Part shown: in pieces, positions 1 to 6,226 of the stretch
Numbering within the stretch: position 1 is the first letter of the stretch
Layout: each line of letters starts with the position of its first letter
From: an uncultured Desulfobulbaceae bacterium
Lineage (GTDB): Bacteria > Desulfobacterota > Desulfobulbia > Desulfobulbales > BM004
Assembly (NCBI GenBank): GCA_947258675.1
Contig: CAMYJP010000072.1
Span: forward strand, 1 to 9,316
DNA length: 9,316 nucleotides
Direction of reading: 5' to 3'
Position numbers and translations under genes: made by a program
The notes under the pieces: model-generated
Databases searched by the model: none
What the model was told of the DNA's origin: nothing
Seen by the model: the letters and a program-made list of their open reading frames with translations, nothing else

Positions 1-475
1 CGTGGGAAGAAAATCCTATATGATTGGCCACCCCTTTATCCTGCAGCCGGCGAGCAGCAGCCAAACATCCGTTTTTGCGGCAAGTATGCCAAAGTGAGCG
101 ATAATCACTTATTCCATGGATTGCCAGTAAATCAACACGATCTAAATTCAACCTGGCTAGCGAGTCGTAAAATTGGCTGACAAATGTTTCTGGGTCAGCA
201 CAGGGCTGTATCTTTGTCTGCACCATTATGGATTTGCGCTCCAGGTCCGGCAAAATCTGGCCCAGCTGCCGTTCCGAAGATCCATATCCCCTGGCAGTTT
301 CGAAATGATTTATACCCAGATCAAGCGCTCGCTTAACCACGGCCTTCATGTTTGCCTGGTTTGGGGAAGGAATTGACGCTACCGGCAGGTCATCCCATTT
401 ATGCATGCAACGCATGAATCCTGCACTTATCACAGGCATCTGCAGTTCCGTTTTTCCAAAACGGCGATACATCAT
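1..475 (-). CDS. Aldo/keto reductase, N-terminal part (runs off the left edge)
   Basis: NAD(P)H-dependent aldo/keto reductase fold; 158 N-terminal residues are visible and the gene continues beyond base 1. The start MMYRRFGKTELQMPV is typical of the family. The active-site tetrad can be placed: the Asp position holds Glu59 in FETARGYG, then Tyr64, Lys88 (VQTK) and His120 (LAIHG). From family knowledge, the ETARGYG variant belongs to a subgroup that usually carries a C-terminal ferredoxin-like region with Cys-rich 4Fe-4S motifs. That end is outside the window, so the cofactor is inferred. The start is either of two tandem ATG codons (475 or 472). The Shine-Dalgarno is weak, but the start lies only 5 bases after the nitroreductase stop, so the two genes are probably cotranscribed and perhaps translationally coupled. 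The substrate cannot be told from sequence. Confidence 0.9.
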   Translation of the reverse strand, partial: MMYRRFGKTELQMPVISAGFMRCMHKWDDLPVASIPSPNQANMKAVVKRALDLGINHFETARGYGSSERQLGQILPDLERKSIMVQTKIQPCADPETFVSQFYDSLARLNLDRVDLLAIHGISDYRSLWHTCRKNGCLAAARRLQDKGVANHIGFSSH

Positions 476-480
476 TGTAT

Positions 481-999
481 TTACCAACGTTCCATGTGGA
501 CCCGCTCTGTGATAAATCGCGTTCGAGCGGGATGCTGCTCAGCCGGCCAACCAAGTGCAATCCCGCACATTGGGATAATATTCACCGGAAGGTTAAAGAG
601 GTCCCGAATGTCATTGATTCTCTGCTGCCGAGGATGGATACCTAGCCAGCAGGAGCCTAGTCCAAGGGAGCAGGCAGCCAGAAGAATATTTTCGACAGCC
701 GCGCTTAAATCCTGCAGCATATAGGACTCCTTCTGATCATGTGCCCTGCTGATATCACCACAGACAATAAAACCTGCAGCTGCCTGCTTCAACATTTTGC
801 CGTGGGGGAGTAAGGCCGCAATTTCATGCAGAGTACCTTTGTTTTGAACCACAATAAAGTGCCAGGGATCTTTTGCCACGGCTGATGGCGCAGCCATTGC
901 TGCCTGCAGAAGATCAGTGATCGTCTCTGCCGGGATGTCTTTTGGCTGGAATTTTCGTATACTTCGTCTGGAAAAAATAAAATGTAATTCCGGGTTCAT
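481..999 (-). CDS. FMN-dependent nitroreductase family protein
   Basis: A 172-residue single-domain nitroreductase-fold flavoprotein, expected to bind FMN as a cytoplasmic homodimer and transfer electrons from NAD(P)H to quinones, nitro compounds or similar acceptors. The N-terminal SRRSIRKF (10-17) is the FMN phosphate-binding signature. PSAVAKDPWHFIVV (38-51) and the helix running into LGLGSCWLGIHP (112-123) are the other standard flavin-contact segments. Length is normal for the compact branch of the family. The ATG start at 999 is supported by a strong Shine-Dalgarno (AGGAGG) six to seven bases upstream. It is the first gene of a two-gene unit with the aldo/keto reductase 5 bases downstream, suggesting paired reductive detoxification or fermentation-type redox balancing. 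The physiological substrate is unknown. Confidence 0.93.
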   Translation of the reverse strand: MNPELHFIFSRRSIRKFQPKDIPAETITDLLQAAMAAPSAVAKDPWHFIVVQNKGTLHEIAALLPHGKMLKQAAAGFIVCGDISRAHDQKESYMLQDLSAAVENILLAACSLGLGSCWLGIHPRQQRINDIRDLFNLPVNIIPMCGIALGWPAEQHPARTRFITERVHMERW

Positions 1000-1041
1000 T
1001 GCCCCTCCTGGTTTTTACTTCAATGCTATTTTAAAAGGTTC

Positions 1042-1061
1042 GTTACTGTTTTGATAGTAAC
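1042..1061. promoter_or_regulatory. Palindrome upstream of the nitroreductase operon
   Basis: GTTACT (1042-1047) and AGTAAC (1056-1061) form a perfect 6-bp inverted repeat, extended by one G-T and one T-A pair around a 4-base loop. It lies 38 to 57 bases before the nitroreductase start, just upstream of a TAAAAT that could be a -10 element, and there is no good -35. No U-run follows, so it is not a terminator. Position and symmetry suit an operator for a dimeric regulator. HxlR-type regulators often control nitroreductases and use palindromes of this general look, but that link is inference. Confidence 0.3.
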
Positions 1062-1166
1062 TCTGAGCCAGTAGGCTGTCGTTCCCCTGAATTCGAGTGT
1101 CTGGGAACCGTTAGCATTATTGCCGACAATGAGTCCGATGTTCAGCAAAGTTTCCTGTTTTCCATC

Positions 1167-1808
1167 TTATAAAAACCATTTTATGATCAGAAAGCCTCCT
1201 ACCAGGAGTATAAAGAAGAGAGTGGCAAGCAAATTGAAATACCGTTCTATAAAGCTCCGAACCGGTGGGCCGAATTTATAGATAAAAGCTGCAACCAGAA
1301 AAAAACGGGCCGAACGGGCAAGAAGCGAAACCAGCATAAATGTTGCAAAATTGATTTTAAAAGCACCGGCGGTAATGGTGAACAATTTGTAAGGCAATGG
1401 AGTGAAACCTGCCGCTCCAACTGCCCAGGCATCATACTGCTGATATAAATTTTGAACGATTTCATACTTTTCATGTAGGCCGTACCAGTTCAGAATGCGG
1501 AACCCCACGGTATCCATAAAACCAAGACCTAAGCCATACCCTAAAGCGCCTCCTAATACCGAACCTATTGAGCAGATTGCTGCAAAGTAAAGTGAGCGCT
1601 TGGGCTGCGCAATGCAGAGGGCAATTAGAAAGATGTCTGGAGGTATTGGAAAAAAAGAAGATTCAGCAATAGCAATGAGAAACAGAGCCCAAATACCGTA
1701 TGGGGTCTGAATCCATTCAAGGCACAGGTCATATAGCCGCCGCATCATGCCGGGCTTTTTTGCGGCGTTGCTCTCTGAATAATTTTTATTATTCGTTTTG
1801 CCAGCCAT
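1167..1808 (-). CDS. YqaA/DedA-family (VTT domain) integral membrane protein
   Basis: A 213-residue multi-pass inner-membrane protein. The early motif AESSFFPIPPD (48-58), GFTPLPYKLFTITAG (134-148) and SARFFLVAAF (166-175) are hallmarks of the SNARE-associated/VTT fold in its YqaA branch. About five to six hydrophobic segments are visible (roughly 38-48, 57-67, 72-96, 127-147, 153-176, 190-208) after a polar, Lys/Asn-rich N-terminus. From family knowledge, DedA-type proteins act in envelope homeostasis, some as lipid scramblases or flippases for undecaprenyl phosphate or phospholipids; the substrate here is not known. I chose the ATG at 1808, which overlaps the end of pcm by 20 bases. An in-frame TTG at 1817 and ATGs at residues 21-22 are alternatives. 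The ribosome site is weak, consistent with translational coupling to pcm. Confidence 0.88.
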   Translation of the reverse strand: MAGKTNNKNYSESNAAKKPGMMRRLYDLCLEWIQTPYGIWALFLIAIAESSFFPIPPDIFLIALCIAQPKRSLYFAAICSIGSVLGGALGYGLGLGFMDTVGFRILNWYGLHEKYEIVQNLYQQYDAWAVGAAGFTPLPYKLFTITAGAFKINFATFMLVSLLARSARFFLVAAFIYKFGPPVRSFIERYFNLLATLFFILLVGGFLIIKWFL

Positions 1809-2448
1809 GAGCACCAACCAGGCTTACAAAACGCACACTTTCGATGGTCTTCGCAGAAATAGCACCATTTTTCTTTGAGACTACCTGTAGTTCCTGAAAA
1901 GATCGATCTCCCACTGGTATAACTAAAGTACCAGGATCGGCAAGTTGATGTAATAAAGGTTCAGGGACACTAGGGCCACCGGCAGTGACGATTATTCCAT
2001 CATAGGGTGAATGCTCAGGCCAGCCAATGGTTCCGTCGTCGAGTTTGCTACGTATATTCAGACAGTGAAGCTGATCAAATATTTTTCTTGCTTTGACAAG
2101 CAGGCTGTCTATTCTTTCAATGGTATAAACTTTTTTACAGATCTGAGCGAGAATTGCTGCTTGATATCCTGAACCGGTCCCAATTTCCAGCACATTTTCA
2201 TGCCCTTTCAGAGCCAAGGCCTGGGTCATCAAGGCAACGATAAAGGGTTGAGAAATTGTCTGGCCCCTGCCGATAGGTAGTGGATGATCTCCATATGCTT
2301 GTCCCCATAAGGCATCTTCAATAAAAAGATGCCTGGGAACTGAACTCATAGCGTCAAGGGTAGCTTGGTCGCTAATCGACCGCGGAATCAATTGCTCTGC
2401 CACCATTCTTGCCCTTGCTTTTTCATAGTTTGAAACTGGTCCTATCAC
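1789..2448 (-). CDS. pcm: Protein-L-isoaspartate O-methyltransferase
   Basis: Repairs age-damaged proteins by methylating L-isoaspartyl residues with S-adenosylmethionine, which starts their conversion back to aspartate. The 219-residue protein has the usual family length. GRGQTISQP (60-68) is the conserved substrate-site loop, VLEIGTGSGY (86-95) is methyltransferase motif I that binds SAM, TIERIDSL (109-116) follows as the acidic ribose-binding strand, DDGTIGW (137-143) matches the family DG..GW motif, and RFVSLVGAHGW (206-216) is the C-terminal signature. Translation starts at a GTG (2448) overlapping the TGA of the upstream lipoprotein gene by 4 bases, with GGGGAGG just upstream, so coupling is likely. 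The 3' end overlaps the DedA-like gene. No catalytic motif is missing. Confidence 0.96.
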   Translation of the reverse strand: MIGPVSNYEKARARMVAEQLIPRSISDQATLDAMSSVPRHLFIEDALWGQAYGDHPLPIGRGQTISQPFIVALMTQALALKGHENVLEIGTGSGYQAAILAQICKKVYTIERIDSLLVKARKIFDQLHCLNIRSKLDDGTIGWPEHSPYDGIIVTAGGPSVPEPLLHQLADPGTLVIPVGDRSFQELQVVSKKNGAISAKTIESVRFVSLVGAHGWQNE

Positions 2449-2828
2449 TGAGCCTCCCCTTCTATACCCTGCCGGAATGTTTCTTCATCTAATCTTCTAT
2501 AAACACAGTTGTCGGCCACGTCACCAGTAAAGGAAACATTCAGCACATCATACTCCAGGTTGCCCATTTTATTTCCTACTAAAGGAGTTTTTCGTAAGAG
2601 GCTTTTGTCAGCCTGATAATAAATCCAGACTTCTCTGTTTTCGGAAACGGATTGTCTTTCCTCAGGTTCTCCCAGGTAGGAGAGAACTTCTTGTTTGGTA
2701 GTTTGGTGTGGTGTGATAAGAGCTGCTTCTGCGGCAAGGTGTCGAACCGGTTCATGTCGGAAGCAGCCAGTTAAAACAAAGATAATGAGTGGTAAGATGA
2801 CAAATATAGATCTGTGACGGTTTTTCAT
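2445..2828 (-). CDS. Small BamE/SmpA-like outer-membrane lipoprotein
   Basis: A 127-residue predicted lipoprotein. Basic residues (KNRHR), a hydrophobic stretch (8-19) and the lipobox LTGC (19-22) give a type II signal peptide cleaved before Cys22. Residue +2 is Phe, not Asp, so outer-membrane sorting is expected. The mature part has a pattern typical of the SmpA/OmlA (BamE-like) fold: TTKQEVLSYLGEPEERQ (43-59), EVWIYYQ (66-72) and YDVLNVSFTGDV (93-104). Its exact role is unknown; it may be a lineage-specific relative rather than BamE itself, which acts in outer-membrane protein assembly. The ATG at 2828 has a GGAGAG ribosome site about 7 bases upstream. It is the first gene of the operon with pcm and the DedA-like gene. 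Confidence 0.8.
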   Translation of the reverse strand: MKNRHRSIFVILPLIIFVLTGCFRHEPVRHLAAEAALITPHQTTKQEVLSYLGEPEERQSVSENREVWIYYQADKSLLRKTPLVGNKMGNLEYDVLNVSFTGDVADNCVYRRLDEETFRQGIEGEAQ

Positions 2829-3033
2829 TTAATGCTCTCCAGGGAGGATAATAGCTGTTTAATATGAATAGAATGTTGAAACTCAGGTATAGAAGATATA
2901 ATAATTTTGAATCTCATCGAATTACAGGTTATAATTAATATCTTTGTTTTTTTTGTTATGCTCATAAATAATTCGGACCGCGAAAAAAGTACTATATGAC
3001 TCAATATGCATCCGACTTAAGACACAGGCCAAG

Positions 3034-3062
3034 ATGATATACGGAAGCAAGCCATTTTTCAA
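3034..3062 (-). promoter_or_regulatory. Sigma70-like promoter candidate for the lipoprotein-pcm-DedA operon
   Basis: Read on the minus strand, TTGAAA (3062-3057) is followed after exactly 17 bases by TATCAT (3039-3034), a good sigma70-type pair. It lies just after the htpG terminator, so it would restart transcription for the three-gene operon. The predicted start near 3027 leaves an unusually long leader of about 200 bases before the lipoprotein ATG. Confidence 0.4.
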
Positions 3063-3077
3063 TAGCAATATGGCTAT

Positions 3078-3111
3078 AAAAAAAGGCCCCGTCTTTTATA
3101 AAACGGGGCCT
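3078..3111 (-). terminator. Intrinsic terminator of htpG
   Basis: AGGCCCCGT (3084-3092) and ACGGGGCCT (3103-3111) form a perfect 9-bp GC-rich stem with a 10-base loop. On the minus strand the stem is followed directly by seven Ts (3084-3078), the classic Rho-independent layout. It sits about 130 bases after the htpG stop. On the plus strand there is no T-run after the stem, so it serves the minus strand. Confidence 0.93.
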
Positions 3112-3243
3112 GAAAAAAAGGTAAGAGCCTGAGTTGGAGCGTAAATTCGTTTATTGAGGTTTTTTATAAACAGAATCTGCTAACTGATAAACTCTCAGTG
3201 AAAATCTGATAAAATCATAATCTTAATCCCGTGATGTCCCATT

Positions 3244-5121
3244 TCAGTTACTATGCAGGGCTCGTTCAAGAATTTCATAATTACGTTTAACCATGGCAGG
3301 TGCATCAACTATAAGGCCTGCCTGAATAAGCGCGTTATCAAAAATCTGCTCGGCAATGCTCTTGGCAAAATTTTCATCTTTATCTGTCAGGTTCGCCAGT
3401 TGCTTAATAAGTGGGTGACGGGTGTTGATTTCCAGATTTTTATTGCCAATTTCAATATTCTCCCTATTGGATGCTTGCAGGACCCGTTCCATGGTGCTCG
3501 TCATAAACCCGTCGGGATTGACGATTATTGCTGGACTGTCAACAAGTCGTTTTGAAGCAATCACATCCTTTACTTTAGAATCAAGGATTTTTTTAAACCA
3601 TTTTGTTAAAGACTCGACAGCCTTGGCATCCATTGTCGATTCTTCTTTTTTATCTCCTTCCTCTTTTTCTTCCTTATGCGGAATATCAAGGTCAGCACGG
3701 TCTGCTGAAACCAGCTTTTTATCGTCAAAAGAACCGAGATGATTCATCACAAAGTCATCTATTGGTTCAAGAGTGTAAATAACTTCTATATCCTGATTTT
3801 TAAATGCTTCAAGGTAGGGACCGGATTCAATAGCGCTCCGATTTGGCCCGTTGATATAATAGATTTCATTTTGATCCTCCTGCATACGAGCAACATACTC
3901 GGCAAGAGATATCTGTTTACCAGGTTCTGATTTGGAAGATTCAAAGCGCAGAAGTTTGGCTATTTCCGTATGATAAGAATAATCAGAAGTAATTCCTTCT
4001 TTGAAATACAATCCGAAGTTGGACCAGAACTCCAGGTAGCCTTCAGCATTTTTTGTGGCCTGCTCCCCCAGGAATTTTAAGAATCGCTTGGTGACAACTT
4101 TTTTCAATTTAGCGACCAGGTTGCTGTCCTGTAAAGCCTGACGAGAGATATTTAAGGGCAGGTCTTCACTGTCTACAACTCCTTTTACAAAGCGGAGCCA
4201 TTCTGGAAGAATATTTTCACTATGTTGCTCTATGAGTACTTTCTGACAGTAAAGATTTACACCGGGTTTCCCTCTACCAAAACCGAATTTTTCAAAATTG
4301 TCTTTTGGCACAAAAAGCAAAGCATTTATGGCAAGGGGGGCATCAGCGGTAAAATGGAGCCGGTATGCAGGCTCATCCATGGCATTGCCGATAAATTTAT
4401 AAAACTCTGTGTATTCTTCTTCTTTGATGTCCTTTTTGCTTCGGGTCCAGAGGGCCTGGACTGTATTGATCGTTTCTCCCTTAATTTTGATCGGAAATGA
4501 AACAAAATTGGAATACTGCTGTATAATTCTTTTTATAGCGGCTTCATCTGCGTATTCATGAGCATCCTTTTTGAGCTCCAGGATTATTTTTGTGCCACGC
4601 CTGATACCCGGCGAAGAGGCTATTGAATAACTGCCCGAACCATCAGAAGACCATTCATGGCCCTCTTCGTTCTGCTTGTAAGATCGGGATAGAACTCTAA
4701 CTTTCTTGGCGGCCATGAAGGCAGAATAAAAACCAACCCCGAACTGCCCTATAAGGCTTACATCTTTTTGAGCTGCCTCACTTAATTCAGTTAAAAATGT
4801 CTTGGAGCCCGAATGGGCAATTGTCCCGAGGTTCTCTTCCAGTTCTTGCCTGGTCATGCCAATTCCGGAATCTGCAATAGTCAACGTATGTTTTTTGTCA
4901 TCCGCATCAATTGTAATTTCCAGTGGGACATGACTGTCAAAAATCTCTTCTTCAAGAATCGATTGATGTCTGAATTTTTCCAGTGCATCAGCGGCATTTG
5001 AAATGAGTTCCCGCACAAAAATATCCCGTTCCGTATATAAGGAGTGAATAACAATATCCAGTATTTTTTTTACTTCTGCCTGGAATTCCATTGTTTCAAT
5101 TTTAGGTTTTGCTTTAGCCAT
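3244..5121 (-). CDS. htpG: Molecular chaperone HtpG (bacterial Hsp90)
   Basis: ATP-dependent cytosolic chaperone working as a homodimer on late-folding or stress-damaged clients, with DnaK as the usual partner. The 625 residues match the family length. The N-terminal GHKL ATPase domain shows ELISNAADAL (38-47; Glu38 catalytic, Asn42 for Mg/ATP), DSGIGM (84-89), the lid GTIAHSGSKTF (99-109) and GQFGVGF (125-131). The middle domain carries LPLNISRQALQ (321-331) with the conserved ATPase Arg327. The C-terminal dimerisation domain follows a highly charged Lys/Glu stretch (483-495). There is no C-terminal MEEVD, as expected in bacteria. The ATG at 5121 has AGAGGTG about 6 bases upstream. The gene is apparently monocistronic: it has its own promoter candidate (5254-5281) and terminator (3078-3111). 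No CIRCE element is visible upstream. Confidence 0.98.
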   Translation of the reverse strand: MAKAKPKIETMEFQAEVKKILDIVIHSLYTERDIFVRELISNAADALEKFRHQSILEEEIFDSHVPLEITIDADDKKHTLTIADSGIGMTRQELEENLGTIAHSGSKTFLTELSEAAQKDVSLIGQFGVGFYSAFMAAKKVRVLSRSYKQNEEGHEWSSDGSGSYSIASSPGIRRGTKIILELKKDAHEYADEAAIKRIIQQYSNFVSFPIKIKGETINTVQALWTRSKKDIKEEEYTEFYKFIGNAMDEPAYRLHFTADAPLAINALLFVPKDNFEKFGFGRGKPGVNLYCQKVLIEQHSENILPEWLRFVKGVVDSEDLPLNISRQALQDSNLVAKLKKVVTKRFLKFLGEQATKNAEGYLEFWSNFGLYFKEGITSDYSYHTEIAKLLRFESSKSEPGKQISLAEYVARMQEDQNEIYYINGPNRSAIESGPYLEAFKNQDIEVIYTLEPIDDFVMNHLGSFDDKKLVSADRADLDIPHKEEKEEGDKKEESTMDAKAVESLTKWFKKILDSKVKDVIASKRLVDSPAIIVNPDGFMTSTMERVLQASNRENIEIGNKNLEINTRHPLIKQLANLTDKDENFAKSIAEQIFDNALIQAGLIVDAPAMVKRNYEILERALHSN

Positions 5122-5147
5122 TTATTCACCTCTGTTAAAAGTAGATC

Positions 5148-5306
5148 CTAGTAATGAATTGATTTTTCAGCCAATTTAGGCGACAATAAAACGGTATTAG
5201 AGCCCAATTTAATCCAGGAGTTAAAAAGTTCTCCTCGGTCTGGGACGAGCAAAATGATAATCATATTCAGGCTGCTGTCAAGGTCCAGATCAGTTGTGTT
5301 ATACAT
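5148..5306 (-). CDS. Possible small ORF upstream of htpG (52 residues, doubtful)
   Basis: An ATG at 5306 opens a 52-codon frame ending in TAG 26 bases before the htpG start. The protein begins MYNTTDLDLDSSLN and contains a hydrophobic run MIIILLV. The same frame stays open upstream to about 5580, some 143 codons in all, without any ATG, GTG or TTG before 5306, and its upstream part is antisense to the phosphoesterase gene. I do not recognise the protein. There is no ribosome site before the ATG, and the best htpG promoter and the Fur-like box lie inside the frame. It could be a small leader gene, a decayed gene remnant or chance. Confidence 0.2.
   Translation of the reverse strand: MYNTTDLDLDSSLNMIIILLVPDRGELFNSWIKLGSNTVLLSPKLAEKSIHY
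5250..5268. promoter_or_regulatory. Fur-box-like palindrome over the htpG -10 region
   Basis: By eye, the plus strand here matches the classical 19-bp Fur consensus at 15 of 19 positions, including the unbroken core AATGATAATCAT. The inner part ATGAT-A-ATCAT is a perfect inverted repeat. It covers the candidate -10 element of htpG, the position expected for iron-dependent repression. Binding by Fur or a relative is inference. Confidence 0.4.
5254..5281 (-). promoter_or_regulatory. Sigma70-like htpG promoter candidate
   Basis: On the minus strand a perfect -35 TTGACA (5281-5276) is followed after 16 bases by TATCAT (5259-5254); a 17-base spacer gives ATCATT instead. The predicted start near 5247 leaves a leader of about 125 bases before htpG. 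It does not look like a sigma32-type heat-shock promoter. Confidence 0.55.
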
Positions 5307-5488
5307 GGTTACTAAACCATTATACTCAACAAAAAGTAACGTTTTTGAAGTATCGTGCTTTTTATAGTCAAAAGCAGACTGCCGGCATAAAGAAGTCGAA
5401 TAGCTTTTTGATGCCCTGTTCTCGGTTATTGCGATCCGTTTCAGGGAAAAACTAATTCCATTAATTCCCCTATAAGCAAGTTGGTAAC

Positions 5489-6139
5489 ATGCGTATAATT
5501 GCTTTTGGAGATATTCATATGGATCAAAAAAATTTTCAGTCGATATCGGGACTGGAAACTGCTGATCTGATATTGATTACCGGAGATATAACCAACTTTG
5601 GCCATTGGCAGCAGGCAAAAACTGTTTTGGACACGATTAGGGGAATGAATAATAACATATTGGCCTTGCCTGGGAATCTGGACGAGAAAGATGTTACACA
5701 ATACCTTGATCGGGAAAACATTTCCCTGCATGGTCGAGGATATGTCATCGAGGAAATAGGTGTTTTTGGGGTTGGCGGATCAAATATAACCCCATTCAAC
5801 ACACCCATCGAGTTTAGTGAGGATGAACTGGCGGAATTGCTCGCTCGTGCTTACAGTCAGGTACAGCATGTCAAAAATAAAATACTAGTTTCACACACAC
5901 CTCCATTAAATACCAGGACTGATAGGCTTAGCAATGGGGTGCATGTAGGCAGCAATGCCGTAAGGGAATTTATAGTTGAAAAACAGCCTGACTTTTGTCT
6001 TTGTGGACATATCCATGAGGCAAGAGCGGAAGACAGGATTGGCAATACCGTTGTATTAAATCCTGGTATGATAAAAGATGGATGTTGGATTGAAGTAACG
6101 ACAAGTAACGGGGAGTTACATGCAAATTTGAAATATTAG
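5489..6139 (+). CDS. Icc-like metallophosphoesterase (COG2129 type)
   Basis: A calcineurin-like phosphoesterase of 216 residues, probably a cytosolic phosphodiesterase using two metal ions; the substrate is unknown. All metal-ligand blocks are present in order: GDIH (7-10; Asp8, His10), GDITNFG (32-38; Asp33), GNLD (62-65; Asn63), SHTPP (135-139; His136) and GHIHE (173-177; His174, His176). The segment GVGGSNITPFNTPIEFS (94-110) and VHVGSNAVREF (151-161) are typical of the COG2129 branch. The usual GNHD histidine is replaced by Leu64; members of this branch often have another residue there, so activity is still expected. The ribosome site is weak. The gene is followed 87 bases later by protoporphyrinogen oxidase on the same strand, so cotranscription is plausible but not shown. 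Confidence 0.92.
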   Translation: MRIIAFGDIHMDQKNFQSISGLETADLILITGDITNFGHWQQAKTVLDTIRGMNNNILALPGNLDEKDVTQYLDRENISLHGRGYVIEEIGVFGVGGSNITPFNTPIEFSEDELAELLARAYSQVQHVKNKILVSHTPPLNTRTDRLSNGVHVGSNAVREFIVEKQPDFCLCGHIHEARAEDRIGNTVVLNPGMIKDGCWIEVTTSNGELHANLKY

Positions 6140-6226
6140 ATTTGGCGAGCTAATATTAGGGTTATTCAGGAAGTTTTAGTATAAGTATGACTCATTACAA
6201 TAACTTTAAGCACTAGAGAATTATGA

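Larger units (their letters stand above)
2829..3243. other. Non-coding region between htpG and the lipoprotein operon
   Basis: About 415 AT-rich bases. On the minus strand it holds the htpG terminator (3078-3111) and then a promoter candidate for the lipoprotein-pcm-DedA operon (3034-3062). The latter implies a leader of about 200 bases. An 8-base direct repeat CTGATAAA occurs at 3184 and 3206, between the htpG stop and its terminator; its meaning is unclear. A 29-codon frame on the minus strand (2922-3011) lacks a ribosome site. I recognise no structured RNA family. Confidence 0.6.
5122..5488. other. Divergent region between htpG and the metallophosphoesterase gene
   Basis: About 367 bases with no established gene. 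It contains the htpG promoter candidate, a Fur-box-like palindrome and a minus-strand open frame (5148-5306, open further upstream without a usual start codon). A further inverted repeat GTTACT (5309-5314)/AGTAAC (5335-5340) flanks a TATAAT on the minus strand. I see no convincing plus-strand promoter for the phosphoesterase; a TATAAG at 5471 lacks a -35. Confidence 0.5.

Noticed and set aside
507..515. TGTGATAAA resembling a reverse DnaA box
   Set aside because: It deviates from the consensus at a key position, lies within the nitroreductase gene and is far from dnaA.
1081..1108. GTTCCC/GGGAAC inverted repeat as a terminator of the DedA-like gene
   Set aside because: The stem has only 6 pairs with a 16-base loop and no T-run on either strand.
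2922..3011. 29-codon minus-strand frame in the lipoprotein leader
   Set aside because: It has no ribosome site and an ordinary AT-rich, Lys/Asn/Ile-rich composition, and it is short enough to arise by chance.
3253..5001. Several plus-strand open frames of about 60 to 106 codons across htpG
   Set aside because: They are antisense shadows of the well-supported htpG frame and have no recognisable domains.
5122..5488. CIRCE element or sigma32-type promoter before htpG
   Set aside because: I looked for TTAGCACTC-N9-GAGTGCTAA and for CTTGAA/CCCCAT-type boxes and found neither.
5441..6045. Minus-strand open frames opposite the metallophosphoesterase
   Set aside because: The plus-strand protein carries all metal-ligand motifs of its family; the opposite frames resemble nothing known.
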